The notes: generated by a model from the letters alone, not told the origin. A DNA stretch of 64,000 nucleotides from Chryseobacterium arthrosphaerae (GCF_001684965.1 NZ_MAYG01000001.1:3348001-3412000), one strand, 5' to 3'. Numbered from the stretch's first letter, positions 18,456 to 26,293 are shown. Program-made: numbers and translations.

Positions 18456-19166
18456 ATGAAACCGAAAGCCCTTTTCAACTGGAGCAGCGGAAAAGATTCT
18501 GCCCTTGCCCTTTACAGAATACTGCAGGAAGATCAATATGAAATTACCACCCTGCTGACGAGCATCAATCACGAATTCCAGAGAATTTCCATGCATGGTG
18601 TACATGTATCTCTTCTGGAACAGCAAGCCACAGCACTTGGTATTCCCCTTGTAAAAATGGAACTTCCGAAAGAGCCTTCTATGGAGGAATATCAGGACAT
18701 CATGAACAAAACAATGACAGAAATAAAATCACAGGGCATTACTCATTCTGTTTTCGGGGATATTTTCCTGGAAGACCTGCGTAAATACAGGGAAGACCAG
18801 TTGAACACCATCGGCATGCAGGCTGTATTTCCCCTTTGGAAAGAGCATACTTCCGACCTCATCCGTGAGTTTTTACATCTCGGCTTTAAAACCATTGTGA
18901 CCTGTGTGAACGGAACCTATCTTGATAAAAGTTTTGCAGGCAGGATTATTGACGAAAAATTCCTTGACGACCTTCCTGAAAATGTAGATCCTTGTGGGGA
19001 AAACGGAGAATTTCATACGTTTACTTTTGACGGACCTGTTTTCAAAAGTCCGGTCATGTTTGAAATTGGGGAAACAGTAAAGAAAACATATCCTAAACCG
19101 AAAGCAGAAGCCGGGGAAGAGGATGGAGCGTATACTTTCTGGTTCTGTGACCTGGTTTCAAAATAA
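18456..19166 (+). CDS. Dph6-like ATP pyrophosphatase (diphthine-ammonia ligase family)
   Basis: 236 residues. The PP-loop motif NWSSGKDSALAL is at residues ~7-18, and the Dph6-type motifs FGDIFLEDLRKYREDQL and VDPCGENGEFHTFTFDGPVF follow. In eukaryotes and archaea Dph6 amidates diphthine on elongation factor 2; bacteria lack diphthamide, so the bacterial substrate is unknown and the common database name is misleading. The ATG at 18456 is chosen because the PP-loop begins right after it and an upstream TTG (18423) sits in the icmF terminator tail. No partner gene is adjacent. Confidence 0.85.
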   Translation: MKPKALFNWSSGKDSALALYRILQEDQYEITTLLTSINHEFQRISMHGVHVSLLEQQATALGIPLVKMELPKEPSMEEYQDIMNKTMTEIKSQGITHSVFGDIFLEDLRKYREDQLNTIGMQAVFPLWKEHTSDLIREFLHLGFKTIVTCVNGTYLDKSFAGRIIDEKFLDDLPENVDPCGENGEFHTFTFDGPVFKSPVMFEIGETVKKTYPKPKAEAGEEDGAYTFWFCDLVSK

Positions 19167-19254
19167 TCCCACAAACCTCTTTTCGCTGCCAATTCACGAA
19201 TTTCTTTTTCTGTAAGAGGATCATATAAAAATTATTCGTGAATTTGTGGGGATT
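19165..19254. repeat. Imperfect long inverted repeat
   Basis: The right arm attcgtgaatttgtgggga (plus tt; 19234-19254) is the complement of aatccc-acaaa (19165-19175) joined to aattcacgaat (19191-19201), with a 15-nt insertion splitting the left arm. The left arm begins inside the stop codon of the preceding gene. It can fold into a long hairpin and may end transcription, but it lacks a proper T run and looks more like a small repeat element. The rest of the gap to 19452 shows no gene. Confidence 0.6.
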
Positions 19255-19452
19255 ATAATTAAGTAATCGTACACCGTAACTGCTGTCATGAAAGTTTCAT
19301 TTTAAATGTAATTCATTCATAATATCCGATAGAAAAAGGGAGATTTTTCCGGTATTTAGGCATCTTAGCACACATTTTGCTTCCCTTAAGCCTTTCTGAA
19401 GATTTTCGTATCTTTAGGTATACCATTAACAATCTTAAAAAATAAAACACCC

Positions 19453-20559
19453 GTGATCAGAAATTTAGTATTCCTTTCCCTCATCTTCATTGTATTTTCC
19501 TGTAAGACAGAAACTCCCCAGCCTCCTTTGGATAAGAAAGCTATTGTTGATTCTACCATAACAGCCTTTCAAAAGACCTTGCTGGAACAACAGATTGATT
19601 CTGTTTTCAAAAAGTATCATTTCAATGGAAGCATTGCCGTTTTTAAAGACTCTTTACCGCTTTACAGAAAAGAAAGCGGATATTCTGATTTTAAAAGAAA
19701 AACCAAGATCGACAGCAATACTGTCTTTGCCATCGGATCGGTAAGTAAACAATTCACGGCAGTTCTGATCTTACTTCAGATGGAACAGGGTAAACTGAAC
19801 GTTACGGATAAGGCTTCAAAATACCTGAAGGAATTCCAGAACAAAGAATATGAAAATATAACGATTCACCAACTTCTTAACCATACATCGGGACTGAACC
19901 TGATGGGTGGAAAACTGATGTTCAAAAGCGGTTCGGATTTCTTTTATTCGAATGACGGGTTTAATGCGCTTGGAAAAATTGTGGAAAAGGTTTCCGGCAA
20001 ATCTTATGATGACAATGTTCAGGAGCTTTTTAAAAAGGCGGGTATGACTCATTCTTCTACCGGAGATATTTTTAAAGGAGCTCATTTTGCGAGTGCCTAT
20101 CTGGGGAACGCCAATGCTTCCGAAGAAGTCCCGAATATGCCTAAAAGACTGGGCGGAAAAGAAATCGGAACCCCTGCCGGCGGTGTACTTTCTACCATTC
20201 AGGATCTTCATATATGGAACAATGCCCTTTATGGCGGTAAAATTTTAAAACCTGAAACACTCAAGCTGTTTATGGCCAAAAGTGCAGAAAGACGCCATGC
20301 TATTTTTGGAAAAATGGGCTATGCCTATGGAATCATGCTGAACATCGGCAAACCCAATTCTTATTTTCACAGCGGATATATCAAGGGATCTCCATCTTTA
20401 AATATCTATTATCCTGATACGAAAACATCTGTCATTATCCTTTCCAATATAGCGGATGAGGCTAAAGGTAAAAGTATGATCTTCAAACCACACATTGAAG
20501 TGAAAAAGATTACGGATCATCTTGAAAATACACTGAATCAACTCAGATCAGCACATTAG
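19453..20559 (+). CDS. Serine hydrolase lipoprotein (beta-lactamase/PBP-like family)
   Basis: 368 residues from a GTG start. The lipoprotein signal ends in lipobox VFSC (Cys17). The class C beta-lactamase/DD-peptidase fold motifs are present: SxxK as S96-V-S-K99 (FAIGSVSKQFTAVL), YSN at 165-167 (YxN), HQLLNHTSGL, and HSG near the C-terminus (YFHSGYIKGSPS) in place of KTG. Such proteins are periplasmic esterases or peptidases; resistance to beta-lactams cannot be inferred from the motif. No ATG lies in frame nearby, and the GTG directly precedes a good signal peptide. A weak promoter-like TATCTTTA lies about 35-40 bp upstream. Confidence 0.88.
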   Translation: MIRNLVFLSLIFIVFSCKTETPQPPLDKKAIVDSTITAFQKTLLEQQIDSVFKKYHFNGSIAVFKDSLPLYRKESGYSDFKRKTKIDSNTVFAIGSVSKQFTAVLILLQMEQGKLNVTDKASKYLKEFQNKEYENITIHQLLNHTSGLNLMGGKLMFKSGSDFFYSNDGFNALGKIVEKVSGKSYDDNVQELFKKAGMTHSSTGDIFKGAHFASAYLGNANASEEVPNMPKRLGGKEIGTPAGGVLSTIQDLHIWNNALYGGKILKPETLKLFMAKSAERRHAIFGKMGYAYGIMLNIGKPNSYFHSGYIKGSPSLNIYYPDTKTSVIILSNIADEAKGKSMIFKPHIEVKKITDHLENTLNQLRSAH

Positions 20560-20658
20560 TTTTCTTTGCATTGAAGTAAAGAAGCTGGATTTTAGCAGCC
20601 ATAGCATATAAAATCATGGATGGTAGTTTTTATTTGTAATTTTAGGTGTTATTCAATT

Positions 20659-21384
20659 CTAATCAGCAGCAGAGCCAAGAAATTCCTGCATTTTTGACAG
20701 GTTTCTTTTATGGCCGTAAAAATTTAAAAGCGCAAAAACAGTCGCTGTCTGCATGATAAAGGAAAAAGGTAAACTGGAGAGAACCATTGAAATGTCAGTA
20801 TAATCCGCATTTCTGAAAAAATTATAGCCATCACTTCCACTTCTCGTCACAATTTGCGACAAACCTACCGCACAGCTGATCATTAACCCCATATTTTTCT
20901 GATACAAGGTATAAAAGCACTTTCCACTGTATTTAAAATCTGTCCGCATGTATTTCCAGATCTTAAAATTTAGAATCCAGCTAGCTGCAAGGGCTAGCAG
21001 AAACAAACCATTCAATATCCTGAAAATGACCGTATACATTTCTTCACTCTTTAAAAGATACATCAGCAGTATATTAATTCCTAAGGAGAATACACCGATC
21101 ACTAAAGAGTTCCTAAGCATCCTATTATATTTCGCACTGATGATTCTTCTGGCAATCAAAGGAAGTTTTGTTGGAAAAAACAGCCAGTAATTGACCATCT
21201 TAAACTCTCCATTCCATGATTCTTTTGCTTTTGAAAATGCCTCTTCAAAACTGAGATTTTCGTCCCACTGCAAATCTAAAATCTGATGAATGATATGTTC
21301 CCTGATCTCCACTAAAAGATCCAGCGAAAGATTCTTTGAAACAAGATAATCTGTAATTGTGTTTTCCTGAGCCTGGGTGATCAT
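20659..21384 (-). CDS. Membrane protein paired with a PadR regulator
   Basis: 241 residues. The first ~75 residues are soluble and helical (ITDYLVSKNLSLDLLVEIREH, WDENLSFEEAFSKAKESW), resembling the permease-prefix/DUF1700-like helical domain found in membrane proteins coupled to PadR genes. Four hydrophobic segments follow (~95-113, 118-140, 168-185, 200-222). The start codon overlaps the stop of the padR-like gene by 4 bp (ATGA), a sign of translational coupling. In such pairs the regulator usually controls the operon; the role of the membrane protein is not known. Confidence 0.75.
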   Translation of the reverse strand: MITQAQENTITDYLVSKNLSLDLLVEIREHIIHQILDLQWDENLSFEEAFSKAKESWNGEFKMVNYWLFFPTKLPLIARRIISAKYNRMLRNSLVIGVFSLGINILLMYLLKSEEMYTVIFRILNGLFLLALAASWILNFKIWKYMRTDFKYSGKCFYTLYQKNMGLMISCAVGLSQIVTRSGSDGYNFFRNADYTDISMVLSSLPFSFIMQTATVFALLNFYGHKRNLSKMQEFLGSAAD

Positions 21385-21704
21385 ATGCTGAAGATGGTTT
21401 GAAGGTTAACCAGATAACTTTTCATTTCACTTTCCTGATCTGCCTGCTGTTTTTTCCCTTTTTCGGTCAGCAGATAGTACTTCCGGTCCCTGCCATTGAT
21501 CTTCTGCATTTCAGAAGTAATCATCCCATCGCCTTCCAGTTTGTGGAGCAGAGGATAAAGGGCTCCTTCCGTCATTTCAAGCTCTCCCCGGGTAAGTTCT
21601 TTTGCCCGCTGGGTAATCTGGTAGCCATACATTTTAACCTCTTTTGAAAGCAGTTTCAAAATAATATTCTGTAAGGTTCCTTTATATAGGCTGTTCTTTT
21701 TCAT
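21381..21704 (-). CDS. PadR family transcriptional regulator
   Basis: 107 residues. Typical small PadR winged helix: LYKGTLQNIILKLLSK, MYGYQITQRAKELTRGELEMTEGALYPLLHKLE, GMITSEMQK, GRDRKYYLLTEKGKK, and a C-terminal dimerisation helix. PadR proteins bind palindromes in their own promoters and release them upon binding small molecules or by other cues. Its promoter region carries a palindromic arrangement (21715-21752). It forms an operon with the membrane protein downstream. Confidence 0.92.
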   Translation of the reverse strand: MKKNSLYKGTLQNIILKLLSKEVKMYGYQITQRAKELTRGELEMTEGALYPLLHKLEGDGMITSEMQKINGRDRKYYLLTEKGKKQQADQESEMKSYLVNLQTIFSI

Positions 21705-21714
21705 GGAATCGTTT

Positions 21715-21752
21715 TATACATTACAAACTTATGCATAATTTTCTTATGTATA
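21715..21752 (-). promoter_or_regulatory. padR promoter with candidate operator
   Basis: The minus-strand -7 box TAAGTTTG is at 21724-21731. It is flanked by an inverted repeat tatacat (21715-21721) and atgtata (21746-21752), with the palindrome atgcat (21731-21736) inside. The layout suits autorepression by PadR. The divergent gene at 21785 could be affected too. Confidence 0.5.
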
Positions 21753-21784
21753 TAAATTTATTTAAAAAAAAATTAAATTGCTTT

Positions 21785-22312
21785 ATGAAAAAGATGTATT
21801 TCATTGCCATCTACCCTCCTGATAACATCATTGAAGAGATAAAGGTTTTTAAAAGAGATCTGGCAACAGTCTATGATAATTCCAAAGCTTTAAGTAATGA
21901 AGCCCATATTACTCTTTTTCCTCCTTTTTCCAGAGAAGCCGAACTGGAAAATGACATCCATACTGCGTTCCGGAAGATTAATACGGAAATGTCTCCTTTT
22001 GAGATGGAGATGAACGGTTTTGGAAATTTCCCCAATCCGAAAAACCCGGTGATTTTCGTAAAGCCTGAACCGAATGAACATTTAACAGCTCTTTATCATC
22101 AGGTGAAGAAACAGTTTAGCTTCATGGCCTATTCATTTACTCCACACATGACTGTAGGTTACCGGAACCTGACATGGGAAAATTATCTCCGGGCCTGGGA
22201 AGTGTATCAAAACAAGGAATACAAAACTAAATTCTTAGTCGATAAAATACTGCTACTGCGTCATGATGGCCACTGGGTTCCTATTGCTGAGAAAAAACTT
22301 GGAGAATTGTAA
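21785..22312 (+). CDS. 2H phosphoesterase (2'-5' RNA ligase-like) family protein
   Basis: 175 residues. Both HxT motifs of the family are present: HITL (in EAHITLFPPFSR) and HMTV (in FTPHMTVGYRN), spaced as expected for the two-lobed fold. Family members hydrolyse cyclic phosphodiesters or ligate RNA ends in vitro; the natural substrate here is not evident. The ATG at 21785 starts MKKMYFIAIYPP; upstream in-frame codons are low-complexity and fall within the padR promoter region. It is convergent with the M64 peptidase gene. Confidence 0.85.
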   Translation: MKKMYFIAIYPPDNIIEEIKVFKRDLATVYDNSKALSNEAHITLFPPFSREAELENDIHTAFRKINTEMSPFEMEMNGFGNFPNPKNPVIFVKPEPNEHLTALYHQVKKQFSFMAYSFTPHMTVGYRNLTWENYLRAWEVYQNKEYKTKFLVDKILLLRHDGHWVPIAEKKLGEL

Positions 22313-22314
22313 AA

Positions 22315-22348
22315 AAATAAAACCGGCTGCAATCACCGGTCTTATTTC
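22315..22348. terminator. Bidirectional terminator
   Basis: An imperfect stem with core accgg/ccggt and flanking aaataa/ttattt lies between the two convergent genes. Confidence 0.7.
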
Positions 22349-22353
22349 TAAGT

Positions 22354-23715
22354 TTATTCTTTAATAATTTTCTGTGAGATCAGGAGCGTTTTATCATCTG
22401 TGACATTCAGCAGATAATTGCCTGCCGGTGCATTTTTAATATCAACCTTTAAGGTTTCCGGGTCTTTTAATTCATATCTGCCGGAAATCAGTTTTCCGGA
22501 AGCATCATAAATCTCAACTTTTATATTTTTTGAAAAGTTCTGTTTTCCTTTAACAAAGAATTCTCCATCTGCAGGATTCGGATAGATGCTGTATCTTCTC
22601 TCTTCTGCCTTTACTTCTGACACTTTAAGGGTAGATTTCGTCAGTGTCCAGGTGATATTGGTAAAATGAACCGTACTATGGTTGTCTACTTTCAAAAGTG
22701 GATTATTATCCGTTACCGAAAAAAGCAGGGTATTGTTACCATTATTCAGTTGAGAAGGGGTGACCGTAATGGTATTACCTGTTTCAGTAAGCGCTGTCCC
22801 GTTCAGTTTCCAGGAATTGAGTAATGTATTTGGAATGGGTAAGATTTCATTGACTGTAAAGGTAACATTGGCCGTAGCGTCCACAGAGGAAGCATTCGCA
22901 GGGGTATAAGAATCTACAGGGGATACCAGTGAATGGATTCTTTCAATAATAGCTTCTTTACACACGGAACAAAACTGCTGGTTAAGATACCTCATCTCAC
23001 AGCTTTGATGCGGTCTGAACCATGTAGGGCTTTCTGCATGGGCATATATTCCGACTCCGTTCAATCCTACCCAGTTTTTCCATTTTATGGTAGCAGGATC
23101 TGAATTCTGTGTTTTATTAGCTGATTCAAGGGATCCGGCAAACCAGTATTCATCTGCGAGTTTTCCGAATGAGTGCCCCATTTCATGAACAACTATTTCA
23201 TTGGCAGATGCATGTAAGGATGCAAAGGCATATGTTCCGCCACAACCGCCATATTCAGTAGAATTCCCTAATACATAGGTAATGTCATAATCAGGTATAT
23301 TAGCTGCCAAAACCTGCCCTACTTTATTGGTGGTATTGCTGTAGAGGCATCTGTGAACATTCACGTCAAAAGTAGATCCGAGAAAATTATTAGGATTGGT
23401 CACCGGGATTACAGGCTCTGTAACGTCTGTTGCAGTTCCCGGGTGTTTTACCCCGGATTCGGCTGAAATAACTTTCACGGCATACGCATTAAAATAATTT
23501 TTATATTGTGTATACGGACTTTTGGTAAACAGGTAATTTACGGTTGCCTGTGCAGAGGTAACAAATGCATCCTGCTGGGTATCGGTAAAACCGTCTCCTA
23601 AAACAGCAATAACAACCCGTTTGCTATTGTCACCGGTCTGTAAAAGCGGTACTTTTTCAAATACCTGGGCCCAACAACTGCTGCTTATAAGAAGTGATAA
23701 TAAAGCTTTTTTCAT
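22354..23715 (-). CDS. M64 family metallopeptidase with T9SS type A sorting domain
   Basis: 453 residues. Signal peptide to about residue 17 (SCWAQ). The catalytic zinc site is HEMGH in NEIVVHEMGHSFGKLADEYW, and GDGFTDTQQDAF and VHRCLYSN fit the IgA-peptidase M64 family. After ~residue 270 come a beta-rich stretch and then a C-terminal sorting domain (YSIYPNPADGEFFVKG, YDASGKLISG, GNYLLNVT) of T9SS type A. It is therefore probably a secreted, possibly surface-bound protease. IgA cleavage is known only for the Clostridium founder protein and is not implied. It starts 2 bp after the lipoprotein-like gene upstream, so the two form an operon. Confidence 0.9.
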   Translation of the reverse strand: MKKALLSLLISSSCWAQVFEKVPLLQTGDNSKRVVIAVLGDGFTDTQQDAFVTSAQATVNYLFTKSPYTQYKNYFNAYAVKVISAESGVKHPGTATDVTEPVIPVTNPNNFLGSTFDVNVHRCLYSNTTNKVGQVLAANIPDYDITYVLGNSTEYGGCGGTYAFASLHASANEIVVHEMGHSFGKLADEYWFAGSLESANKTQNSDPATIKWKNWVGLNGVGIYAHAESPTWFRPHQSCEMRYLNQQFCSVCKEAIIERIHSLVSPVDSYTPANASSVDATANVTFTVNEILPIPNTLLNSWKLNGTALTETGNTITVTPSQLNNGNNTLLFSVTDNNPLLKVDNHSTVHFTNITWTLTKSTLKVSEVKAEERRYSIYPNPADGEFFVKGKQNFSKNIKVEIYDASGKLISGRYELKDPETLKVDIKNAPAGNYLLNVTDDKTLLISQKIIKE

Positions 23716-23717
23716 GA

Positions 23718-24209
23718 TTATAGTTTTTGAGTGAATAATAACTGTACGCCTGCATCTGTTACTTTTTCTACTTTTACAAGCTGAACATTTTCAGAATAAG
23801 AAAATCTGGCGCTGAATTCCGTGCTTTGAAGGGAAGCTTTATGTCTGGAAATCCCCTCTTTTTCATATACTTCCATTACAGGATTCAAAGGGTCTTTGAT
23901 AAGCTGTCTGCTCAATTCTTTACCTCCGGCCTCTGCAACGGTAATGATATAATCTCCTTTCCGGGCATCATTCCGGTCAAAAGAGGGCTGCAATTTCAGT
24001 TTTCCCTCTGAAACTTTACTGTGTTGAAGAATTACTTTTTCATGACCTGACTGATCTTTATCTGTTGTAAAGAAAAGATAAATGATGCGCTCACTTTTGG
24101 CCGGAGCAGACAGAGATTCTTTTTCGGTCCGTTGCAGTTCCATATTTTCCTTCTGAAAGCTACAAAGCAGAAAGACGGGAATGATTAATAAATTAAGTGC
24201 ATTTTTCAT
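23718..24209 (-). CDS. Small exported protein in operon with the M64 peptidase
   Basis: 163 residues. The hydrophobic N-terminus ends in LLCS (Cys16), a plausible lipobox. The remainder is a beta-rich soluble domain (IIYLFFTTDK, IITVAEAGGKELSRQ, ARFSYSENVQLVKVEKV). I do not recognise the family. Its stop lies 2 bp before the peptidase start, so coexpression is near certain. A role as inhibitor, chaperone or anchor for the peptidase is possible but unsupported by motifs. Confidence 0.7.
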   Translation of the reverse strand: MKNALNLLIIPVFLLCSFQKENMELQRTEKESLSAPAKSERIIYLFFTTDKDQSGHEKVILQHSKVSEGKLKLQPSFDRNDARKGDYIITVAEAGGKELSRQLIKDPLNPVMEVYEKEGISRHKASLQSTEFSARFSYSENVQLVKVEKVTDAGVQLLFTQKL

Positions 24210-24483
24210 ATTTCATTTATTTAAGGTTTCATTTTAAAGGAAAGAGGTATGAAGATGGAGTAAGGAAGTTATGAGCCTTAAGGAACGGCTTTATGTTAAT
24301 TCTTATGATCCTTTTAAACCCGATGAAAACAGTTTTTTTTAAAAAAATCAGCAATTGACATATCCTGTAGTAACTCCCGGCTTCATTTTTCAATTTCCTG
24401 TCAGATATTAAAGTTAAGAAAGTTTAAGATAACACGGGATGTTTTCCGGATAATTTTCCATCCCGTAAGAAGTTGGAAAATCA

Positions 24484-24491
24484 TATCTTTG
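24484..24491 (+). promoter_or_regulatory. -7 box TATCTTTG of ruvC
   Basis: Exact TAnnTTTG with 5 nt to the ATG at 24497, so the transcript may begin at the start codon. Just upstream an inverted repeat acgggatg (24434-24441)/catcccgt (24459-24466) could be an operator or hairpin. Confidence 0.55.
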
Positions 24492-24496
24492 CAGCA

Positions 24497-25051
24497 ATGA
24501 TTTCAGAGAAAATAATTTTAGGGATTGACCCGGGAACAACGGTTATGGGATTTGGTATTATCTCCGTAAAGAAAGGTAAAATGGAGATGGTTTCTATCCA
24601 TGAACTGATCTTAAAAAAATACCCCAATCACGAAACCAAACTCAAATATATTTTTGAAAGGACGCTGTCTCTTATCGACGAATTCCATCCTGATGAAGTT
24701 GCGCTGGAAGCTCCATTCTTTGGAAAAAATGTACAAAGTATGCTGAAACTGGGCCGTGCACAGGGTGTTGCCATGGCTGCCAGCCTTTACAGAAATATTC
24801 CTATCACAGAATATTCACCCAAAAAAATCAAAATGGCCATCACCGGAAACGGTAATGCCAGTAAGGAACAGGTAGCCGGGATGCTGCAAAATCTTCTTAA
24901 TTTAAAGGAATTTCCTACGAAATACCTGGATGCCTCCGATGGTCTCGCCGTTGCGGTATGTCACCATTTTAATTCCGGAACGGTTGCCGATACCAAGTCT
25001 TATTCCGGATGGGAAAGTTTTTTGAAACAGAATCCGGACCGGTTGAAGTAA
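24497..25051 (+). CDS. ruvC: Crossover junction endodeoxyribonuclease RuvC
   Basis: 184 residues. It resolves Holliday junctions with RuvAB. The acidic catalytic residues are in place: ILGIDPGTTVMGFG (first Asp), VALEAPFFGKNVQSMLKLGRAQG (Glu) and the C-terminal DASDGLAVAVCHH (two Asp). The ATG at 24497 is used because the conserved core begins 6 residues later; an upstream in-frame TTG (24473) precedes the promoter box. Transcribed alone, ending at a strong hairpin. Confidence 0.96.
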   Translation: MISEKIILGIDPGTTVMGFGIISVKKGKMEMVSIHELILKKYPNHETKLKYIFERTLSLIDEFHPDEVALEAPFFGKNVQSMLKLGRAQGVAMAASLYRNIPITEYSPKKIKMAITGNGNASKEQVAGMLQNLLNLKEFPTKYLDASDGLAVAVCHHFNSGTVADTKSYSGWESFLKQNPDRLK

Positions 25052-25070
25052 TTTACCTCTTAGAATATAG

Positions 25071-25100
25071 AAAACCACTGCAAATGCAGTGGTTTTGTTT
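25071..25100 (+). terminator. Terminator of ruvC
   Basis: aaaaccactgca pairs with tgcagtggtttt across a 2-nt loop, then T's. Confidence 0.9.
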
Positions 25101-25137
25101 TTAATCAGTGACAAGGAATATACCTGTAATCAATCAT

Positions 25138-25641
25138 TCAGTTTATTTCTCTATTTTCTGTCACTGTAGAAAGTGTATTTAAATAGTCAGAAAATATTGC
25201 TACAGTAGTAATATCCTCATATTCTACATATGCATGGTCCATTAGCTTACATTCAGTATCCAAAAAATCAATATCGATAGAATCTTCATAAACCTCAATG
25301 ACTTTACCAATATAAACTATCTCTTCTTCACTGAGTGATAATTCACATAACAGATCTGAAGACTTAATAATTTTAAATAATTCTTCAAAGTTATCAGGTA
25401 CTCTTCCTGTGATTATATCCTTTGAACCATCAAAATATGACTGAATCTTTCCCTTCATAACTTTACTTTTAAAGTCATTTGTTTCTATAGTTACATTTTC
25501 AATTTTTGCATTATTGATGAATTTCAATCCATCTAAGACGTAATCTACCGGATTAAAAATGATACCTGTAATAGCCTTACCTTTATTGAAACTGCTGCCA
25601 ATAATACTTTCATTTCGGTTCTTCAAAAAATATTCTTCCAT
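25138..25641 (-). CDS. Orphan immunity-like protein of the RHS locus
   Basis: 167 residues, acidic, without signal peptide or membrane segment: a soluble cytoplasmic protein (EEYFLKNRNESIIGSSF, GIIFNPVDYVLDGLKFIN, DSIDIDFLDTECKLMDHAYV). I do not recognise the family. It is AT-rich like the rest of the locus and lies in the same orientation, downstream of the RHS toxin, its likely immunity gene and a broken immunity-like gene. By position and character it is a candidate orphan immunity gene, kept against toxins of kin. This is inference from context only. Confidence 0.6.
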   Translation of the reverse strand: MEEYFLKNRNESIIGSSFNKGKAITGIIFNPVDYVLDGLKFINNAKIENVTIETNDFKSKVMKGKIQSYFDGSKDIITGRVPDNFEELFKIIKSSDLLCELSLSEEEIVYIGKVIEVYEDSIDIDFLDTECKLMDHAYVEYEDITTVAIFSDYLNTLSTVTENREIN

Positions 25642-25662
25642 ATTATTTTATTTTTTAAATCT

Positions 25663-25693
25663 AACAAGCCCATACAAAAAGTAAGGGCTTGTT
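25663..25693. terminator. Hairpin between the immunity pseudogene and the orphan immunity-like gene
   Basis: aacaagccc (25663-25671) pairs with gggcttgtt (25685-25693). T runs are weak on both strands, so it may be an attenuator or a recombination scar instead of a terminator. Confidence 0.5.
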
Positions 25694-25735
25694 GTTTATT
25701 ATGGAATGAGCAAGGCGCTCGAACCAGTGGGCTCC

Positions 25736-25995
25736 TTATAGATTAACAGTTTTAATTATATGACAATGATATGATTCATCTTCATATGAAAAAGAAAAAT
25801 ACCAAACATTTCTTAACTTATCTAAAGGTGATATACCAATCTCTTCTATTCAAAAATTAAATTCATCTAAAAGATCTTCTTTAAAATCTATAAGTTCTTT
25901 ATTTTCGATGTTGTTTTTTATAACATTTAATATTGCTTTTTTCGCCTGTAATATGTGCCTCCCATAAATTCAAAAATAATTGTATATAAATTCAT
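25736..25995 (-). pseudogene. Frameshifted immunity-like gene
   Basis: On the minus strand an ATG at 25995 opens MNLYTIIFEFMGGTY, then the frame is lost. A second frame continues with HILQAKKAILNVIKNNI and a conserved-looking LIDFKEDLLDEFNF, meets a TGA at 25852-25850, and runs on as IEEIGISPLDKLRNVWYFSF to a TAA at 25738-25736. Taken together this reads as one ~85-residue protein with a frameshift and a nonsense mutation. The opening (IIFEFMGGTY) and the late NVWYFSF resemble small immunity proteins encoded beside polymorphic toxins. It directly follows a toxin-tail-like fragment. The exact family is not assigned. Confidence 0.6.
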
Positions 25996-26026
25996 CGCTT
26001 CTTACCTATTTCCTTTTGCGTTTCTA

Positions 26027-26131
26027 CTATGGTTTTTCTCCTGTTTCCTGCGCTTTTGCTTTCCAATGTTTTACCTGCTTTTCTAGTTGGGCTTTTAATT
26101 TATTATCTTCTTTTGTTTTATTAGGTTTTCT
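26027..26131 (-). pseudogene. Remnant of a protein C-terminus, possibly a displaced toxin tip
   Basis: The minus-strand frame reads 34 residues ending at a TAG (26029-26027), immediately repeated as a second TAG. The peptide is charged and helical (KLKAQLEKQVKHWKAKAQ, end ETGEKP). Its stop is 31 nt before the start of the broken immunity-like gene, the order expected of a toxin 3' end followed by its immunity gene. No start or upstream domain remains. The left limit at 26131 is uncertain because another fragment in the opposite strand begins there. Confidence 0.45.
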
Positions 26132-26246
26132 CGATATAGAATACTTATACAGCAGTTGGACGAGGAAGACAAAACGACCGTCTTTAAAATCATTGACAAA
26201 ATGCTCACCACCAAAAAATTTAAAGACTTCTTTAATAAAATGTTGC
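26132..26246 (+). pseudogene. C-terminal fragment of an XRE/HTH-type regulator
   Basis: The plus-strand frame reads RYRILIQQLDEEDKTTVFK followed by IIDKMLTTKKFKDFFNKM, which strongly resembles the C-terminal helices of small flavobacterial XRE-family regulators. There is no HTH domain upstream: the sequence before 26132 is unrelated low-complexity DNA. The frame runs on past the homology into the next terminator. It lies antiparallel to the RHS genes and is best read as debris from rearrangement. Confidence 0.6.
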
Positions 26247-26261
26247 AGTTTTATAGTATAA

Positions 26262-26290
26262 AAAAACCTCGCAAAATGCGAGGAGTTTTT
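26262..26290. terminator. Terminator of the RHS/immunity operon
   Basis: cctcgca (26267-26273) pairs with tgcgagg (26277-26283). The A6 run at 26261-26266 gives the T tail on the minus strand, directly behind the immunity gene. Confidence 0.85.
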
Positions 26291-26293
26291 TAT

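Noticed and set aside
25663..25693. Possible riboswitch or CRISPR-like repeat at the hairpin upstream of 25641
   Set aside because: Only a single simple stem-loop is present; there is no repeat-spacer pattern and no conserved aptamer-like core. I saw no CRISPR array, tRNA or rRNA gene in the window.
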